From assembly GCF_013248975.1 (NCBI RefSeq), contig NZ_JABRWH010000001.1, forward strand, positions 3,616,001 to 3,680,000: a stretch of DNA of 64,000 nucleotides, in the 5' to 3' direction. The position numbers and the translations under genes are program-made. The DNA is from Neobacillus endophyticus. GTDB lineage: Bacteria > Bacillota > Bacilli > Bacillales > Cytobacillaceae. Shown here one piece after another: positions 55,933 through 64,000 of the stretch; within the stretch, counting starts at the first letter, position 1; every line of letters begins with the position of its first letter. The notes below the pieces were generated by a model. The model saw only the letters and a list, made by a program, of their open reading frames with translations, was not told the DNA's origin and did no database searches.

Positions 55933-57009
55933 GTGAATCGATATTTTCTCTATTTAATGTTATTAAACATGATGGCCAGCACGATTATTTTTGTGCCGAA
56001 AATATTATTAGATGCACATTTTAAGGGTTCTGTTATGGCTATACTTATCGCCATTCCCATCGGCACCATTTTTTCTTATTTATTAAGTAAATTCATGTCC
56101 TATTTTCCGGAGCAAGATTTGCCGGAAATATTGGAGCAGTTGAAACATAAGTGGATTAAAATATTGATTTTAAGTATCCTTCCGGTTTTCTGGTATTCGG
56201 CAGGTGTATTAACTCTTACAGGATTTACCGATATTTTAAACCGGTTTATCAATCCTGAAGCTCCTAGGCTGATGAACTTAGCCCTTTTCTTGGCAGCCCT
56301 TTGCTTAGTTATTGAGCTGCCTACACAAAGAGTGATGTATTTATTGGAAATTATTTTATTTCTTAATACCCCGTTTATTATTTTTATTCTCTATGAAGGT
56401 TTTACCAGCGACTATATGAGCTGGGATTCCATATTAGAAGCAGCGACGCATGTATTTGAAAGACCTAGTCTCAAAACTGTAGCAACTGCTGGGTTCGTTT
56501 TTTGCGGTTATTCAAATCTCATTATTTTTAATCGGCTATTTAAACAGAAAATTAAAATCTGGAATTTTATTGCCGTTTTTTTGTTAGGAACTTTTAATCT
56601 TTTAACCACATACTTCATCCCCATTGGTTTCCATGGTATAGACGGGTCTCATGGATTTCTTTACCCATGGATTATAACGGCTGATTCTATGCGGCTCGTT
56701 TATAGTCCGATCGAACGGGCCATATTTCTATTTTTAATGTTGTATATGAGTATCACTTTGATGAGCGTTGCCATCCATTGGCACGTTGGGTTTGAAATCA
56801 TCAATAGTTTATGGAATAAGAAAAAGAGCCCTAAAAGGAAATGGATCGTTATTCTTTGTTTTATTGCTGGAACAATTCCCGTGGTATATTTCATGAATAC
56901 TATCATGCTTTTTCAGATCGCTGGCTATTTTATGGTGTTTAGACTTGGAGCAGAAGTGTTTATTATTGCCCTGAGTTTCATTATGTCAAGGAGGACTAGA
57001 ACAGCATGA
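55933..57009 (+). CDS. Spore germination receptor subunit B (GerB family permease)
   Basis: 358 aa with 10 membrane segments of the APC-like spore permease fold (FLYLMLLNMMASTIIFVPKILLDAHFKGS; IELPTQRVMYLLEIILF). GTG start with GGAGGGTGG upstream. The B subunit binds the germinant in characterised receptors. It overlaps the C gene by four bases. Confidence 0.94.
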   Translation: MNRYFLYLMLLNMMASTIIFVPKILLDAHFKGSVMAILIAIPIGTIFSYLLSKFMSYFPEQDLPEILEQLKHKWIKILILSILPVFWYSAGVLTLTGFTDILNRFINPEAPRLMNLALFLAALCLVIELPTQRVMYLLEIILFLNTPFIIFILYEGFTSDYMSWDSILEAATHVFERPSLKTVATAGFVFCGYSNLIIFNRLFKQKIKIWNFIAVFLLGTFNLLTTYFIPIGFHGIDGSHGFLYPWIITADSMRLVYSPIERAIFLFLMLYMSITLMSVAIHWHVGFEIINSLWNKKKSPKRKWIVILCFIAGTIPVVYFMNTIMLFQIAGYFMVFRLGAEVFIIALSFIMSRRTRTA

Positions 57010-58106
57010 GCCGTTTCATTAAATGGGGCGGGGTAGTTCTTTTATTCGCCTTATTACTTGAGCTAGGGGGCTGTGGATTTAAAGATATTGAAAAACGATT
57101 TTTCGTCGTTGCCATTGGAGTCGATCAGGCAAAGAACAGTGATAAAAAATTCAATATCAGTCTCAAATTTGCAATTCCCTCCAGTTCAAAGGACCAGCCG
57201 TCCCAATCGATTATCGTTACACAAGAAGGTGATACCATATCAGAAGCTGTCCGGATTATTAAAACAAAAGTAGATCGGGAAATAGATTTTAGTCATGCTA
57301 AGGTTCTGCTTTTCGGACAAAAAGTAGTAGAGAAGGAATTGCCTGCGGGAATCTATTATTGGTTTGCCAGAAGGCGGGATATTCAAGAAATTGCCTGGAT
57401 AGGAATAGGAAAACCAAGTGCACTGGCTGTTTTAAAAGTTCGACCAAAATCGGAGCATTTTCCGGGGGATGCATTGTTTTTAGCGCTTGGGAAAGACGGA
57501 TCGGAAACACCATTTATCATTTCGGAGTTCTTTTTTGATTTTAAAAAACGAACAACTGAAAAAGGGCTGGACCCTGTTTTGCCAGTTTTAGAAGCACAGA
57601 AGGATTTAATCGTCATTAATACTGTCGGAATTTTTGATAAGAAACGATTAAAGCTACTATTAAATCCGGTAGAGACCATGATATTAAATTTCTTTATGAT
57701 TAATGAACAGAAAAGTGCATTAAAGGTAAAAGCAAGCCAAACAATTGTAATTGATACAAAGAAAGTGAAAAATACTTATAAAATAATGAAACCCAAAGGA
57801 AAACCTCCATATATTCAAGTAAATTCAAAAATAATCGGGATGATGGAAGAGGCGGTAAAGTATGCTGTATATAACCAGCATGTATCGGGATATGAAAAAG
57901 CTGCTGAAAAAGAATTCAGCCATAATATAAAGCAGATGTTGATAAAGTTTCAAAAAGCAAATGTTGATCCAATTGGATTTGGTTTGAGGTGGCGGGCACA
58001 TAGCTTTAATCGGGATGATTGGCAGGAATGGAAAAGAATTTATCCGACTATAAAATTTAACGTAAATTCACAGGTAATAATTGAAGATACGGGTCTAATT
58101 GAATAA
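57006..58106 (+). CDS. Spore germination receptor subunit C (GerC lipoprotein)
   Basis: 366 aa. Lipoprotein signal with lipobox LELGGC (Cys near residue 23), then the Ger(x)C domains (DIEKRFFVVAIGVDQAK; GKPSALAVLKVRPKSEHFPG; GFGLRWRAHSFNRDDWQEWK). It is anchored on the outer face of the spore inner membrane and needed for receptor function. ATGA overlap with the B gene; terminator follows. Confidence 0.95.
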   Translation: MSRFIKWGGVVLLFALLLELGGCGFKDIEKRFFVVAIGVDQAKNSDKKFNISLKFAIPSSSKDQPSQSIIVTQEGDTISEAVRIIKTKVDREIDFSHAKVLLFGQKVVEKELPAGIYYWFARRRDIQEIAWIGIGKPSALAVLKVRPKSEHFPGDALFLALGKDGSETPFIISEFFFDFKKRTTEKGLDPVLPVLEAQKDLIVINTVGIFDKKRLKLLLNPVETMILNFFMINEQKSALKVKASQTIVIDTKKVKNTYKIMKPKGKPPYIQVNSKIIGMMEEAVKYAVYNQHVSGYEKAAEKEFSHNIKQMLIKFQKANVDPIGFGLRWRAHSFNRDDWQEWKRIYPTIKFNVNSQVIIEDTGLIE

Positions 58107-58109
58107 AAG

Positions 58110-58148
58110 AGAACCGGCAGCCTTAAATCATGTTGCCGGTTTTTTTAG
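58110..58148 (+). terminator. Terminator of the ger operon
   Basis: Stem AACCGGCA / TGCCGGTT with T7. Confidence 0.85.
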
Positions 58149-58165
58149 GTGAAATATGATGTTGT

Positions 58166-59317
58166 TTACGAATGTCTCAGCGCTTTTGGTGTATATAAAC
58201 AGAAAGGCTCGCTTTCAAGATAGTCCCCTGTTACAGCATATGTTCTGGATCTTGAACCTCCGCAAATTTTATTATACTCGCAAATTCCGCACTTCCCTTT
58301 ATAATAATCGGGCTGCCGCAGCTCTTTTAATACTTTGGATTCGCGATAGATTTCAGCTAAAGGTGTTTCTCGAATATTCCCGCAAATAATGGGCAGCAAA
58401 CCGCTTGGCATCACATCACCTATATGGGAAATAAAAATGAATCCATTTCCATCATTTACCCCTTTAGGAGCTCGTTGTAAGCCATCATGGAGAGAGGCGA
58501 AATCTGTGGTAATGGTATCTTCGTAATGAATTTCCCCATTCTTAATTAACTGGTCATGCATTTTTTGCTGCAGGACGACACGGCGATAATGCTGGGCAGC
58601 TGTTGTTTTAATATCATATGGTGCTGTTTTGCTTAGTTCGTATAACCACCGAAATACTTTTTCATGCTCCGCAGGAGAAATACAAGCATCTAGTTGACCC
58701 CTTCCAGTAGGTACAAGTAAGAAAATATACCACATAATAGCCCCAAGATCCGCAACTAGTTTTGACATTCCTTCAAGCGAATCGTAGTTATATCGTGAAA
58801 TAACCGTATTGATTTGCAAAGGCATTTTCAATTCATTTAGTAATTTAATTTTTTCAATTGTTAAATCAAATGATCCAGGTGTACCGCGAAAGAAATCATG
58901 TATTTCCGGTCTCGGCCCGTCAAGACTAAAGCCCCAGCGGGAAAGACCTACTTCTTTAAACTTTTTCATCTTATCCATTGTAACATTAGATGTTGCACTA
59001 GGTGTCATGGAGACACGCATCCCTTTTTGAATGGCATAATCGGCCAACTCATATAGGTCATCGCGTAACATACAGTCCCCGCCTGTAAAAACGAGCATCG
59101 GATTATCCATCGCATAGATTTGGTCGATTAATTTTATCCCCTCATTATGTGTTAATTCCCTTGGGTCTGACGTGAGCTGTGCATTTGCCCGACAATGAAT
59201 ACACTTAAGCTGACACGCCCTGGTAACTTCCCATATGACAATAAATGGATTTTTAGTGTAATCAATTGTTTTTGCCATTCCGTGCCGATGCGGGTGCTCT
59301 TTACTATAACCTTGCAT
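58166..59317 (-). CDS. Radical SAM/SPASM protein (TIGR04053/AhbD-like)
   Basis: 383 aa. The radical SAM cluster motif CQLKCIHC is near residue 35, followed by FTGGDCMLRDDL (GGE-like, here GGD) and a SPASM-type Cys cluster at the C-terminus (CGICEYNKICGGSRSRTYAVTG, final Cys in EPFC). This is the pattern of TIGR04053/AhbD/NirJ-like enzymes, which bind a second Fe-S cluster and modify porphyrins or peptides. No heme d1 or precursor-peptide gene is next to it. The ATG at 59317 follows GGTGA; a TTG four codons upstream is possible. Confidence 0.85.
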   Translation of the reverse strand: MQGYSKEHPHRHGMAKTIDYTKNPFIVIWEVTRACQLKCIHCRANAQLTSDPRELTHNEGIKLIDQIYAMDNPMLVFTGGDCMLRDDLYELADYAIQKGMRVSMTPSATSNVTMDKMKKFKEVGLSRWGFSLDGPRPEIHDFFRGTPGSFDLTIEKIKLLNELKMPLQINTVISRYNYDSLEGMSKLVADLGAIMWYIFLLVPTGRGQLDACISPAEHEKVFRWLYELSKTAPYDIKTTAAQHYRRVVLQQKMHDQLIKNGEIHYEDTITTDFASLHDGLQRAPKGVNDGNGFIFISHIGDVMPSGLLPIICGNIRETPLAEIYRESKVLKELRQPDYYKGKCGICEYNKICGGSRSRTYAVTGDYLESEPFCLYTPKALRHS

Positions 59318-59411
59318 TGTAATCACCAAGATTCTTTAGATTTAAAAGCCACTTTTCAAAAGTATTACACATTAATTATAAATTGGACTGCTATAGACAG
59401 ATGTTGGGGTT

Positions 59412-59428
59412 GTTACAATTTTTCTACA
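59412..59428 (-). promoter_or_regulatory. WalR-like direct repeat (weak)
   Basis: Minus strand TGTAGA-N5-TGTAAC, close to the WalR consensus TGTWAH-N5-TGTWAH. It lies in the 375-base gap 59318-59692 before a LysM endopeptidase gene, a typical WalR target class, but 265 bases from its start. No gene is seen in the gap. Confidence 0.25.
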
Positions 59429-59692
59429 AACCTATGAAAGGGAAATATCCTAGTAGATTTTATTGTTACAATTACATGACAAAAGCATTGCAAGACATAT
59501 GGGAAAATACTGAAAATGGTTATTGAAAGGCATATGGGCAATGGGTAAAGGTGTTTTTGTTGCCTGTAACAATAAGGGCTTACATTTCCAATGGTTGAAA
59601 TCGCTGCCATGTGAGCCATAATTTATTTGTATACGCCAGAAACAGGGCTCCATTATGATAGAATTACAAAACATAAAGGGGTGCAACGATCT

Positions 59693-60490
59693 GTGAAAAA
59701 ACATCTACTGACAGCCGCAGCAGCTGCCGGCATTATGTTTACAGCTTTTGGAGGAGGAGCGAACGCTCAAGGAACCACCTACACGGTTCAATCAGGTGAC
59801 ACTCTTTGGAAAATCTCCCAAGCTAATAATGTATCAATAACAAATCTTAAAACATGGAATCAGTTGACAAGTGATACAATTTATGTGAATGAAATACTTT
59901 CTTTAGTTCCCCCACAGCCACAGACTGCAACTCAGCCTGATACAACGACAATTTCAACTACGTATACTGTTCAATCAGGTGATTGCCTTTCATTAATCGC
60001 AGCGAAGTATCAACTGACAGTTACTCAGCTAAAAACGATGAATAACTTAACCTCTGATACTATTTATGTTGGACAAGTACTAAAAGTAGTAGATTCGACA
60101 GTAACACCATCACAAGTTCCGGCGCCGACTGTATCCCAAGCGCAGATGGTTATTGACGAGTCGAAGAAATATATTGGCACACCATATTTGTATGGAGGCA
60201 GTACTCCAGCCGGCTTTGATTGCAGCGGTTTTGCACAGTATGTTTTTAATAAGGTGGGAATCTCAATTCCTAGAACGGTTGCTACTCAATGGGCCGGATT
60301 GAAAGTCATAAGCACTCCTAATCCGGGAGACCTGGTCTTCTTTGCGACAATTTCAACAGGTCCTTCACACGTGGGAATTTATTTAGGGAATAATCAATTT
60401 ATTCATGCAGGCTCCACTGGTGTTACGATCTCCGATATGACGACTTCATATTGGCAGTCACGTTATTTGGGTGCGAGAACAGCATTTTAA
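59693..60490 (+). CDS. LysM-LysM-NlpC/P60 cell-wall endopeptidase (LytE/CwlS-like)
   Basis: 265 aa. Signal peptide (cleavage near ANA-QG), LysM 1 ([20 protein letters not shown]), LysM 2 ([20 protein letters not shown]) and a C-terminal NlpC/P60 domain with catalytic Cys in [11 protein letters not shown], His in [10 protein letters not shown] and a second His in FIHAGSTG. It cleaves the D-Glu-mDAP bond of peptidoglycan stems during growth. GTG at 59693 has AAAGGGGTG nine bases upstream; the open frame to 59627 has no ribosome site. An unusual Cys replaces the common Thr/Ser in the second LysM (GDCLS). Confidence 0.92.
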   Translation: MKKHLLTAAAAAGIMFTAFGGGANAQGTTYTVQSGDTLWKISQANNVSITNLKTWNQLTSDTIYVNEILSLVPPQPQTATQPDTTTISTTYTVQSGDCLSLIAAKYQLTVTQLKTMNNLTSDTIYVGQVLKVVDSTVTPSQVPAPTVSQAQMVIDESKKYIGTPYLYGGSTPAGFDCSGFAQYVFNKVGISIPRTVATQWAGLKVISTPNPGDLVFFATISTGPSHVGIYLGNNQFIHAGSTGVTISDMTTSYWQSRYLGARTAF

Positions 60491-60499
60491 TAGAAAAGT

Positions 60500-60538
60500 A
60501 AAAACCTTTTATCTGCCGATAAAAGGTTTTTATTTTTT
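60500..60538 (+). terminator. Terminator of the LysM hydrolase gene
   Basis: Stem AAAAACCTTTTATC / GATAAAAGGTTTTT followed by ATTTTTTT. Confidence 0.88.
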
Positions 60539-60658
60539 TCAATTTAGCTGTATCGGCGATCTTTCCTTCTTCTGTGGTCCTTTAGAGTTTTAATTATTTA
60601 TTATTGGCATTATACTAAAGGTAGTTAAATCAATAATTTGAAATGAATGGTGAAATCG

Positions 60659-61288
60659 ATGTTAAAAAGAATTTTCAGTATAATGATCTTACTAGCTATC
60701 ATTGCAATAGGTATTTGGCAAAAGAACGAGCTTCTCCATCTTATTAAAGAGGGAGGTATACTCGCCGTTTTCGTAAGCATGTTAATGGTTGCCATTTGTG
60801 TCTTTTTCCCCGTTATTCCATTCACTGTTTTAGGTGGCGTAATCGGTGCTGTATTTGGAATTGGTCAAGGTGTGATCATTTCATTAACAGGGGCAATGTT
60901 CGGAACAATGATCTTTTTCTTTTTATGCCGATATGGATTCCGGGATTTTGCCCAAGGAAAGATCAGAAATTTCACAAAGGTTCGGGAATACGAAGAGCTG
61001 CTAGAACGAAATTCCTTTTTCGTGATCTTGGCATGCCGTTTGATTCCTGTCATTCCTGCTCCAGTATTCAATTCCGTTTGTGCATTAAGTAATGTTAAAT
61101 GGTATACCTTTTTCTTTGCTTCAGTCATTGGTAAAATTCCTAACATATTAATTTTGTCCTATGCAGGGGCGTCCTTCAAAGAAAGTAAGCTGTTTTCTTT
61201 AGGGATCTATGGAGTGTACATGCTCATTATTTTCTTGGTCAGCTTTGTGGTCATATATGTAAATGCCCGCAGGAAAACGATGGATTAA
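60659..61288 (+). CDS. TVP38/TMEM64-family membrane protein
   Basis: 209 aa with five or six membrane segments. The SNARE-associated/VTT signature is FPVIPFTVLGGVIGAVFGIGQGVIIS and RLIPVIPAPVFNSVCALSNVKWYTFFFASVIGKIP. VTT proteins are lipid scramblase or undecaprenyl-phosphate translocase relatives. ATG 60659 has GGTGA five bases upstream; ATG 60647 is the alternative. Its stop overlaps by four bases the stop of the convergent 118-aa gene, leaving no room for a terminator between them. Confidence 0.88.
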   Translation: MLKRIFSIMILLAIIAIGIWQKNELLHLIKEGGILAVFVSMLMVAICVFFPVIPFTVLGGVIGAVFGIGQGVIISLTGAMFGTMIFFFLCRYGFRDFAQGKIRNFTKVREYEELLERNSFFVILACRLIPVIPAPVFNSVCALSNVKWYTFFFASVIGKIPNILILSYAGASFKESKLFSLGIYGVYMLIIFLVSFVVIYVNARRKTMD

Positions 61289-61641
61289 ATAACACGTTGG
61301 ATAGTGTGGCTGTTTTCCTGGTCAATTGTAATGATTTCTTTGAAATAACTTTTAAGGATCAGCCATTTGGCTGGATAGGAAAAAATAAAGTCATCCAAAG
61401 TCATTGGAGAGTAATAGATAAAACAATCAAGTTGGGATTGTGCTTTTTTTAAATCGTAAAGAAGGGCATGAGGGATTGTATAATAATCCTTCAATTGGTA
61501 CGGGTTTAGTTTCACAGGATGGATGTTTTGCTCCTTCATATAATTCTTGATTGATTGCTCTTGGAACATGATGCTATCCTCTTTTATCAATCCATTTAAA
61601 GTAATACGATCATTAATTAGATAAATTCCATTCATTAACAA
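61285..61641 (-). CDS. Hypothetical protein, 118 aa
   Basis: Not recognised. Cytosolic-looking, mixed alpha/beta composition (IKNYMKEQNIHPVKLNPYQLKDYYTIPHALLYDLKKA; FIYYSPMTLDDFIFSYPAKWLIL). The C-terminal two-thirds has the feel of a small regulatory domain, but no motif can be named. TTG start with AAAGGCAGG six bases upstream; an ATG two codons later is possible. Convergent, overlapping the TVP38 gene end. Confidence 0.6.
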   Translation of the reverse strand: MLMNGIYLINDRITLNGLIKEDSIMFQEQSIKNYMKEQNIHPVKLNPYQLKDYYTIPHALLYDLKKAQSQLDCFIYYSPMTLDDFIFSYPAKWLILKSYFKEIITIDQENSHTIQRVI

Positions 61642-61765
61642 AATAACCTGCCTTTACAGTTTGTTAGTATTGTTATTGACAGGTATGGAACGAAGTATAC
61701 TTTTAAGAAAACAAGGTAGAAAATAATTAGATAATTATAAGGCCTTTTCCATATGGTAAGGAAAT

Positions 61766-61800
61766 AGAATGAACCCATCTGCAATAGATGGGTTCATTCT
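61766..61800. repeat. Perfect 15-bp inverted repeat
   Basis: AGAATGAACCCATCT and its exact complement, loop GCAAT. No T run on either side, so it is not a standard terminator. It sits in a 434-base gap between two genes. Confidence 0.7.
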
Positions 61801-61917
61801 GACATATTGGACTTAATACTGCTTTTAGGTGTTCAAAATGTTATTGTTTCGGCACTGGAGAACAACTGAATACCTGCAAACATCCTTATAAATGGCATCA
61901 TTATAATCTATTTAATG

Positions 61918-62001
61918 CAAAAAAATAACCCGGTGGCGTACCGGGTTCTCAGACAAATCTATGTTAAGGGGGGCGGAGGTTATAGGTTCTTCGCTGAACC
62001 T
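61918..62001 (-). ncRNA. Possible C-rich small RNA
   Basis: The minus strand ends in a strong terminator: AACCCGGT / ACCGGGTT (61927-61947) followed by ATTTTTTT. Upstream lie an unpaired CCTCCGCCCCCCTTAAC stretch, complementary to Shine-Dalgarno sequences, and a hairpin GGTTC-AGCGAA-GAACC. No gene on that strand leads into the terminator. The promoter match is weak (TATTAT with a poor -35), so this is tentative. Confidence 0.35.
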
Positions 62002-62075
62002 GTCCTAATAATAAGGGAAAAATATGAACAAACCATGAAAGAAAGATTAATAGTTTAAGAAAAAAGGAGAAAAAA

Positions 62076-62261
62076 ATGAAAGATTTCCACTGCTGCGCCA
62101 CATGCATCCACTTCAAAGCAGAAAAAACCCAAAACGGCATGCACTACAAGTGCAGCCGCTTAACATACCAAACCCAACCCCACTACAAATTCAACTGCTG
62201 GTCCCCAAAAGAAAATGTTAAAAAACTAATGGTGTCAGGCACCGATCGTGGACAAAAATGA
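62076..62261 (+). CDS. Small cysteine-rich protein (61 aa)
   Basis: AAAAAAGGAG precedes the ATG by six bases. CCATCIHF ... CSRLTY ... FNCWSP gives four or five Cys spaced like a small zinc- or iron-binding domain. Codon choice is markedly C-ending compared with neighbours (ACC, AAC, TAC), suggesting a different origin or high expression. The last ten codons lie in a palindromic repeat (62231-62286), so the native C-terminus may have been altered. Confidence 0.65.
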   Translation: MKDFHCCATCIHFKAEKTQNGMHYKCSRLTYQTQPHYKFNCWSPKENVKKLMVSGTDRGQK

Positions 62262-62286
62262 GAATTTGTCCATCTGGGGTGGACAG
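62231..62286. repeat. Small palindromic element
   Basis: GGTGTCAGGCACC (stem GGTG/CACC) followed by TGGACAAA-N8-TTTGTCCA and a further GTGGACAG. Tandem hairpins that overlap the end of the Cys-rich ORF; looks like a REP-type insertion. Confidence 0.5.
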
Positions 62287-62359
62287 TTGTTTCGGGAATA
62301 ATGTGTTTTGAAATGGGAATGATAGGGTGTGTTGGCTAGATTTATGTAAGGGTGGAGGG

Positions 62360-63382
62360 ATGGTCATTCAAACTTATCGGCAGTTGAAAGAGGAAATGGT
62401 TTTTAAGAGGATGTTGATTTGGAAGATGGCGATTGCTTCTGCACTTTCATGGGAGATTGCAAGGTTTTGCGGTTCTGATCATCCATATTTGGCTCCTTCT
62501 ACTGTTATTGTTTGTTTGCAAACCACGATTAATCGCTCTTTAAAGTATTCTTATCACCGTGTTGGCGGGACGTTAATTGGCATCCTTGTGGCCGATTTGC
62601 TCGTACCCCATTTGGATGTAAACGCGTTGACTCTTGGTTTGATTATTTTGATTGGCGGTTTTATTACAAAATGGATGAAGTTGGATGAATCCACGATCCA
62701 TCAAGCGGCACTGGCAGTTGTCCTTATCTTTGTCATCGGACATAAATCAGGGGACTATCCTCTGGATCGGTTTCGCAATACCCTAATAGGAGCTTTAACT
62801 GCATGCATAGTACATATGCTGTTATTTCCACCGAATTTTATCAAGCAAGCAGAAAAAAGCGTTTATTCATTAAAAGAAAGATTAACGGACGTAGTAAATC
62901 AGGTATCCAATTGGGTTGATACCGGTTTTGCAGATGAATCGGGAGACAAACTTGGAAAAGAAATGGAACAAGTTCTAATAGACCTGCACCATAGCCATAA
63001 CATCATTCAAGATACAATGGACAGCTTAAAATATAATTTCTTTTCAAAAAAGAGCAAAATGAAATTGCAGGAGCTCAATGATCAAATTCAATTTATATCA
63101 CTCGTGTACTCCTATTTGGCGAACCTTATTGAAATATTTCAAGTATGGTCCGCAAAAGAAACGATCACCACATCACATCAGATAATCTGGGTTAAGCAAC
63201 TAAAAGCTTTAATTTCATATTTTCAAAATGGCATCGATGAAAGTGCGAGATTTCCTGAAGAACAGCTTTTAGTCCAAATATCATCAGATCTTGAAAAACA
63301 GCAATTCCATATATCGTTATACCAAGAAACGAAAAGTCTATTACTCAAATTGGAAGACCTCAAAAAAGCCGATAGCTCTTAG
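62360..63382 (+). CDS. Aromatic acid exporter-like (FUSC/ArAE) membrane protein
   Basis: About 340 aa. Five or six N-terminal membrane segments (residues 15 to about 155) with the ArAE pattern PYLAPSTVIVCLQTTINRSLKYSYHRVGGTLIGILVA and DRFRNTLIGALTACIVHMLLFPP, then a cytosolic helical domain of about 180 residues. Relatives of this half-size type are common in bacilli and are presumed efflux or envelope proteins. ATG 62360 follows AAGGGTGGAGGG; an in-frame codon at 62327 is less likely. Confidence 0.8.
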   Translation: MVIQTYRQLKEEMVFKRMLIWKMAIASALSWEIARFCGSDHPYLAPSTVIVCLQTTINRSLKYSYHRVGGTLIGILVADLLVPHLDVNALTLGLIILIGGFITKWMKLDESTIHQAALAVVLIFVIGHKSGDYPLDRFRNTLIGALTACIVHMLLFPPNFIKQAEKSVYSLKERLTDVVNQVSNWVDTGFADESGDKLGKEMEQVLIDLHHSHNIIQDTMDSLKYNFFSKKSKMKLQELNDQIQFISLVYSYLANLIEIFQVWSAKETITTSHQIIWVKQLKALISYFQNGIDESARFPEEQLLVQISSDLEKQQFHISLYQETKSLLLKLEDLKKADSS

Positions 63383-63462
63383 ATAGTTAAAATATCCATT
63401 CTAGGAAAAGCCCCCTCGCTAATATAAATAGGGTAGTAATTCTGTCAAAGCGGGGGAATGGC

Positions 63463-64000
63463 GTGGAGGATATCTTTCAGCTTTTTGACATGATCCATGA
63501 CTCAAGGGAAAAAGTCTTGGCAACGATTGTAAAGGTCAAAGGTTCAGCCTATAAAAAAGAAGGATCGATGATGGTTTTTTTAGAAAACCATGAACAGGCA
63601 GGTATGTTAAGCGCCGGCTGTTTAGAAACCGATTTAGCGATTCGGGCGCTTAAGGTGTTCGAAAATAAAAAGCCGGCAATCATTCAATTCGATATGTATG
63701 ATGAGGGAGATCTTGGCTGGGGGCAAGGAGTCGGATGTAATGGAACAATTGATATTTTATTGGAATCCGTCACAAAAAAATTACATGAAGATTTCATTAG
63801 GGTAAAAGAACTCCTGGGCAGAAATAAAATGATAGTGGTTCTAAAAAATCTGGATATATTGGGAGAGTACCTCTATATTTCTGAGGACAAAGAGGCGTTT
63901 GGACACTGGTCGGGACCTATTCCAAATGTTAATTTTGCAGCCAAGTCCGGGGTCATGAATGATCGAAATGTGTTTCAGCAAACGTATCAGCCAAGACCGC
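63463..64000 (+). CDS. XdhC-family molybdenum cofactor chaperone, N-terminal part (partial)
   Basis: The frame runs open to the window edge from a GTG with GGGGGAA upstream. XdhC_CoxI signatures: KVKGSAYKKEGSMMVF, GMLSAGCLETDLAIRAL and the very characteristic WGQGVGCNGTIDILLES. XdhC proteins (PucA in B. subtilis) help sulfurate and insert the molybdenum cofactor into xanthine dehydrogenase. The dehydrogenase subunits are presumably beyond the right edge. The C-terminal Rossmann domain is not in the window. Confidence 0.92.
   Translation, partial: MEDIFQLFDMIHDSREKVLATIVKVKGSAYKKEGSMMVFLENHEQAGMLSAGCLETDLAIRALKVFENKKPAIIQFDMYDEGDLGWGQGVGCNGTIDILLESVTKKLHEDFIRVKELLGRNKMIVVLKNLDILGEYLYISEDKEAFGHWSGPIPNVNFAAKSGVMNDRNVFQQTYQPRP

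Noticed and set aside
58156..58389. Plus-strand 77-codon frame at the ger/radical SAM junction
   Set aside because: It overlaps the SPASM-coding end on the other strand and resembles no protein.
1..64000. tRNA/rRNA genes, CRISPR arrays, integrases, intact insertion sequences
   Set aside because: I looked for tRNA-like cloverleaf and CCA ends, regular spaced repeats and transposase or integrase motifs and saw none.

Overview
The window looks like a chromosomal segment of an endospore-forming Bacillaceae (Bacillus/Neobacillus/Peribacillus-like). The evidence is low GC (estimated by eye at about 38%), strong AGGAGG-type ribosome sites with frequent GTG/TTG starts, T-box and c-di-AMP riboswitch control, a GerA-type germination operon, a complete dltXABCD operon, SbcCD, KimA and a CYP102-type P450. 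I see no rRNA, tRNA, prophage, intact transposase or CRISPR array.

Layout. 1-5 kb: end of a carbamate kinase gene, a GntR/UTRA regulator, a MarR-controlled MFS exporter plus CBS protein, and an APC permease. 5-15 kb: a shortened CYP102 P450-flavodoxin protein, a polysaccharide deacetylase, small proteins, a PadR/HAAS/DUF4173 membrane-protein cluster, an AIM24-like protein and a probable unannotated small RNA. 15-27 kb: cold-shock protein, sbcDC, an FAD dehydrogenase, an iron alcohol dehydrogenase behind a Rex-like box, kimA under a c-di-AMP riboswitch, and mntH with an MntR box. 27-38 kb: a decayed 5' fragment of selB, a TerD/zinc-ribbon/TerB fusion, an S66 peptidase, a MacAB-like ABC exporter with its own two-component system, DegV, and a second ProRS behind a proline T-box. 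38-47 kb: envelope genes (GT2-GtrA, acyltransferase-like, YdcF, DedA fused to a catalytically dead PAP2 domain, SGNH hydrolase, ABC-2 exporter) and small proteins. 47-58 kb: tatA, dlt operon, M42 peptidase, corA and gerABC-type genes. 58-64 kb: radical SAM/SPASM protein, LysM-NlpC/P60 hydrolase, TVP38 protein, hypothetical genes, an aromatic-acid-exporter-like protein and the start of an XdhC-family gene.

Themes. Much of the window serves envelope maintenance (dlt, deacetylase, LysM hydrolase, GT2, DedA/TVP38, ABC exporters) and ion homeostasis (KimA K+, MntH Mn2+, CorA Mg2+). The points most worth a second look are: (i) the P450 that keeps heme and FMN domains but loses its FAD/NADPH reductase; (ii) the selB relic; (iii) a three-copy structured repeat that in every copy starts directly at the T-tract of an intrinsic terminator; (iv) a promoter-RNA-terminator unit in the gap before the cold-shock gene; and (v) the PAP2 domain in which all the catalytic His/Asp positions are replaced.
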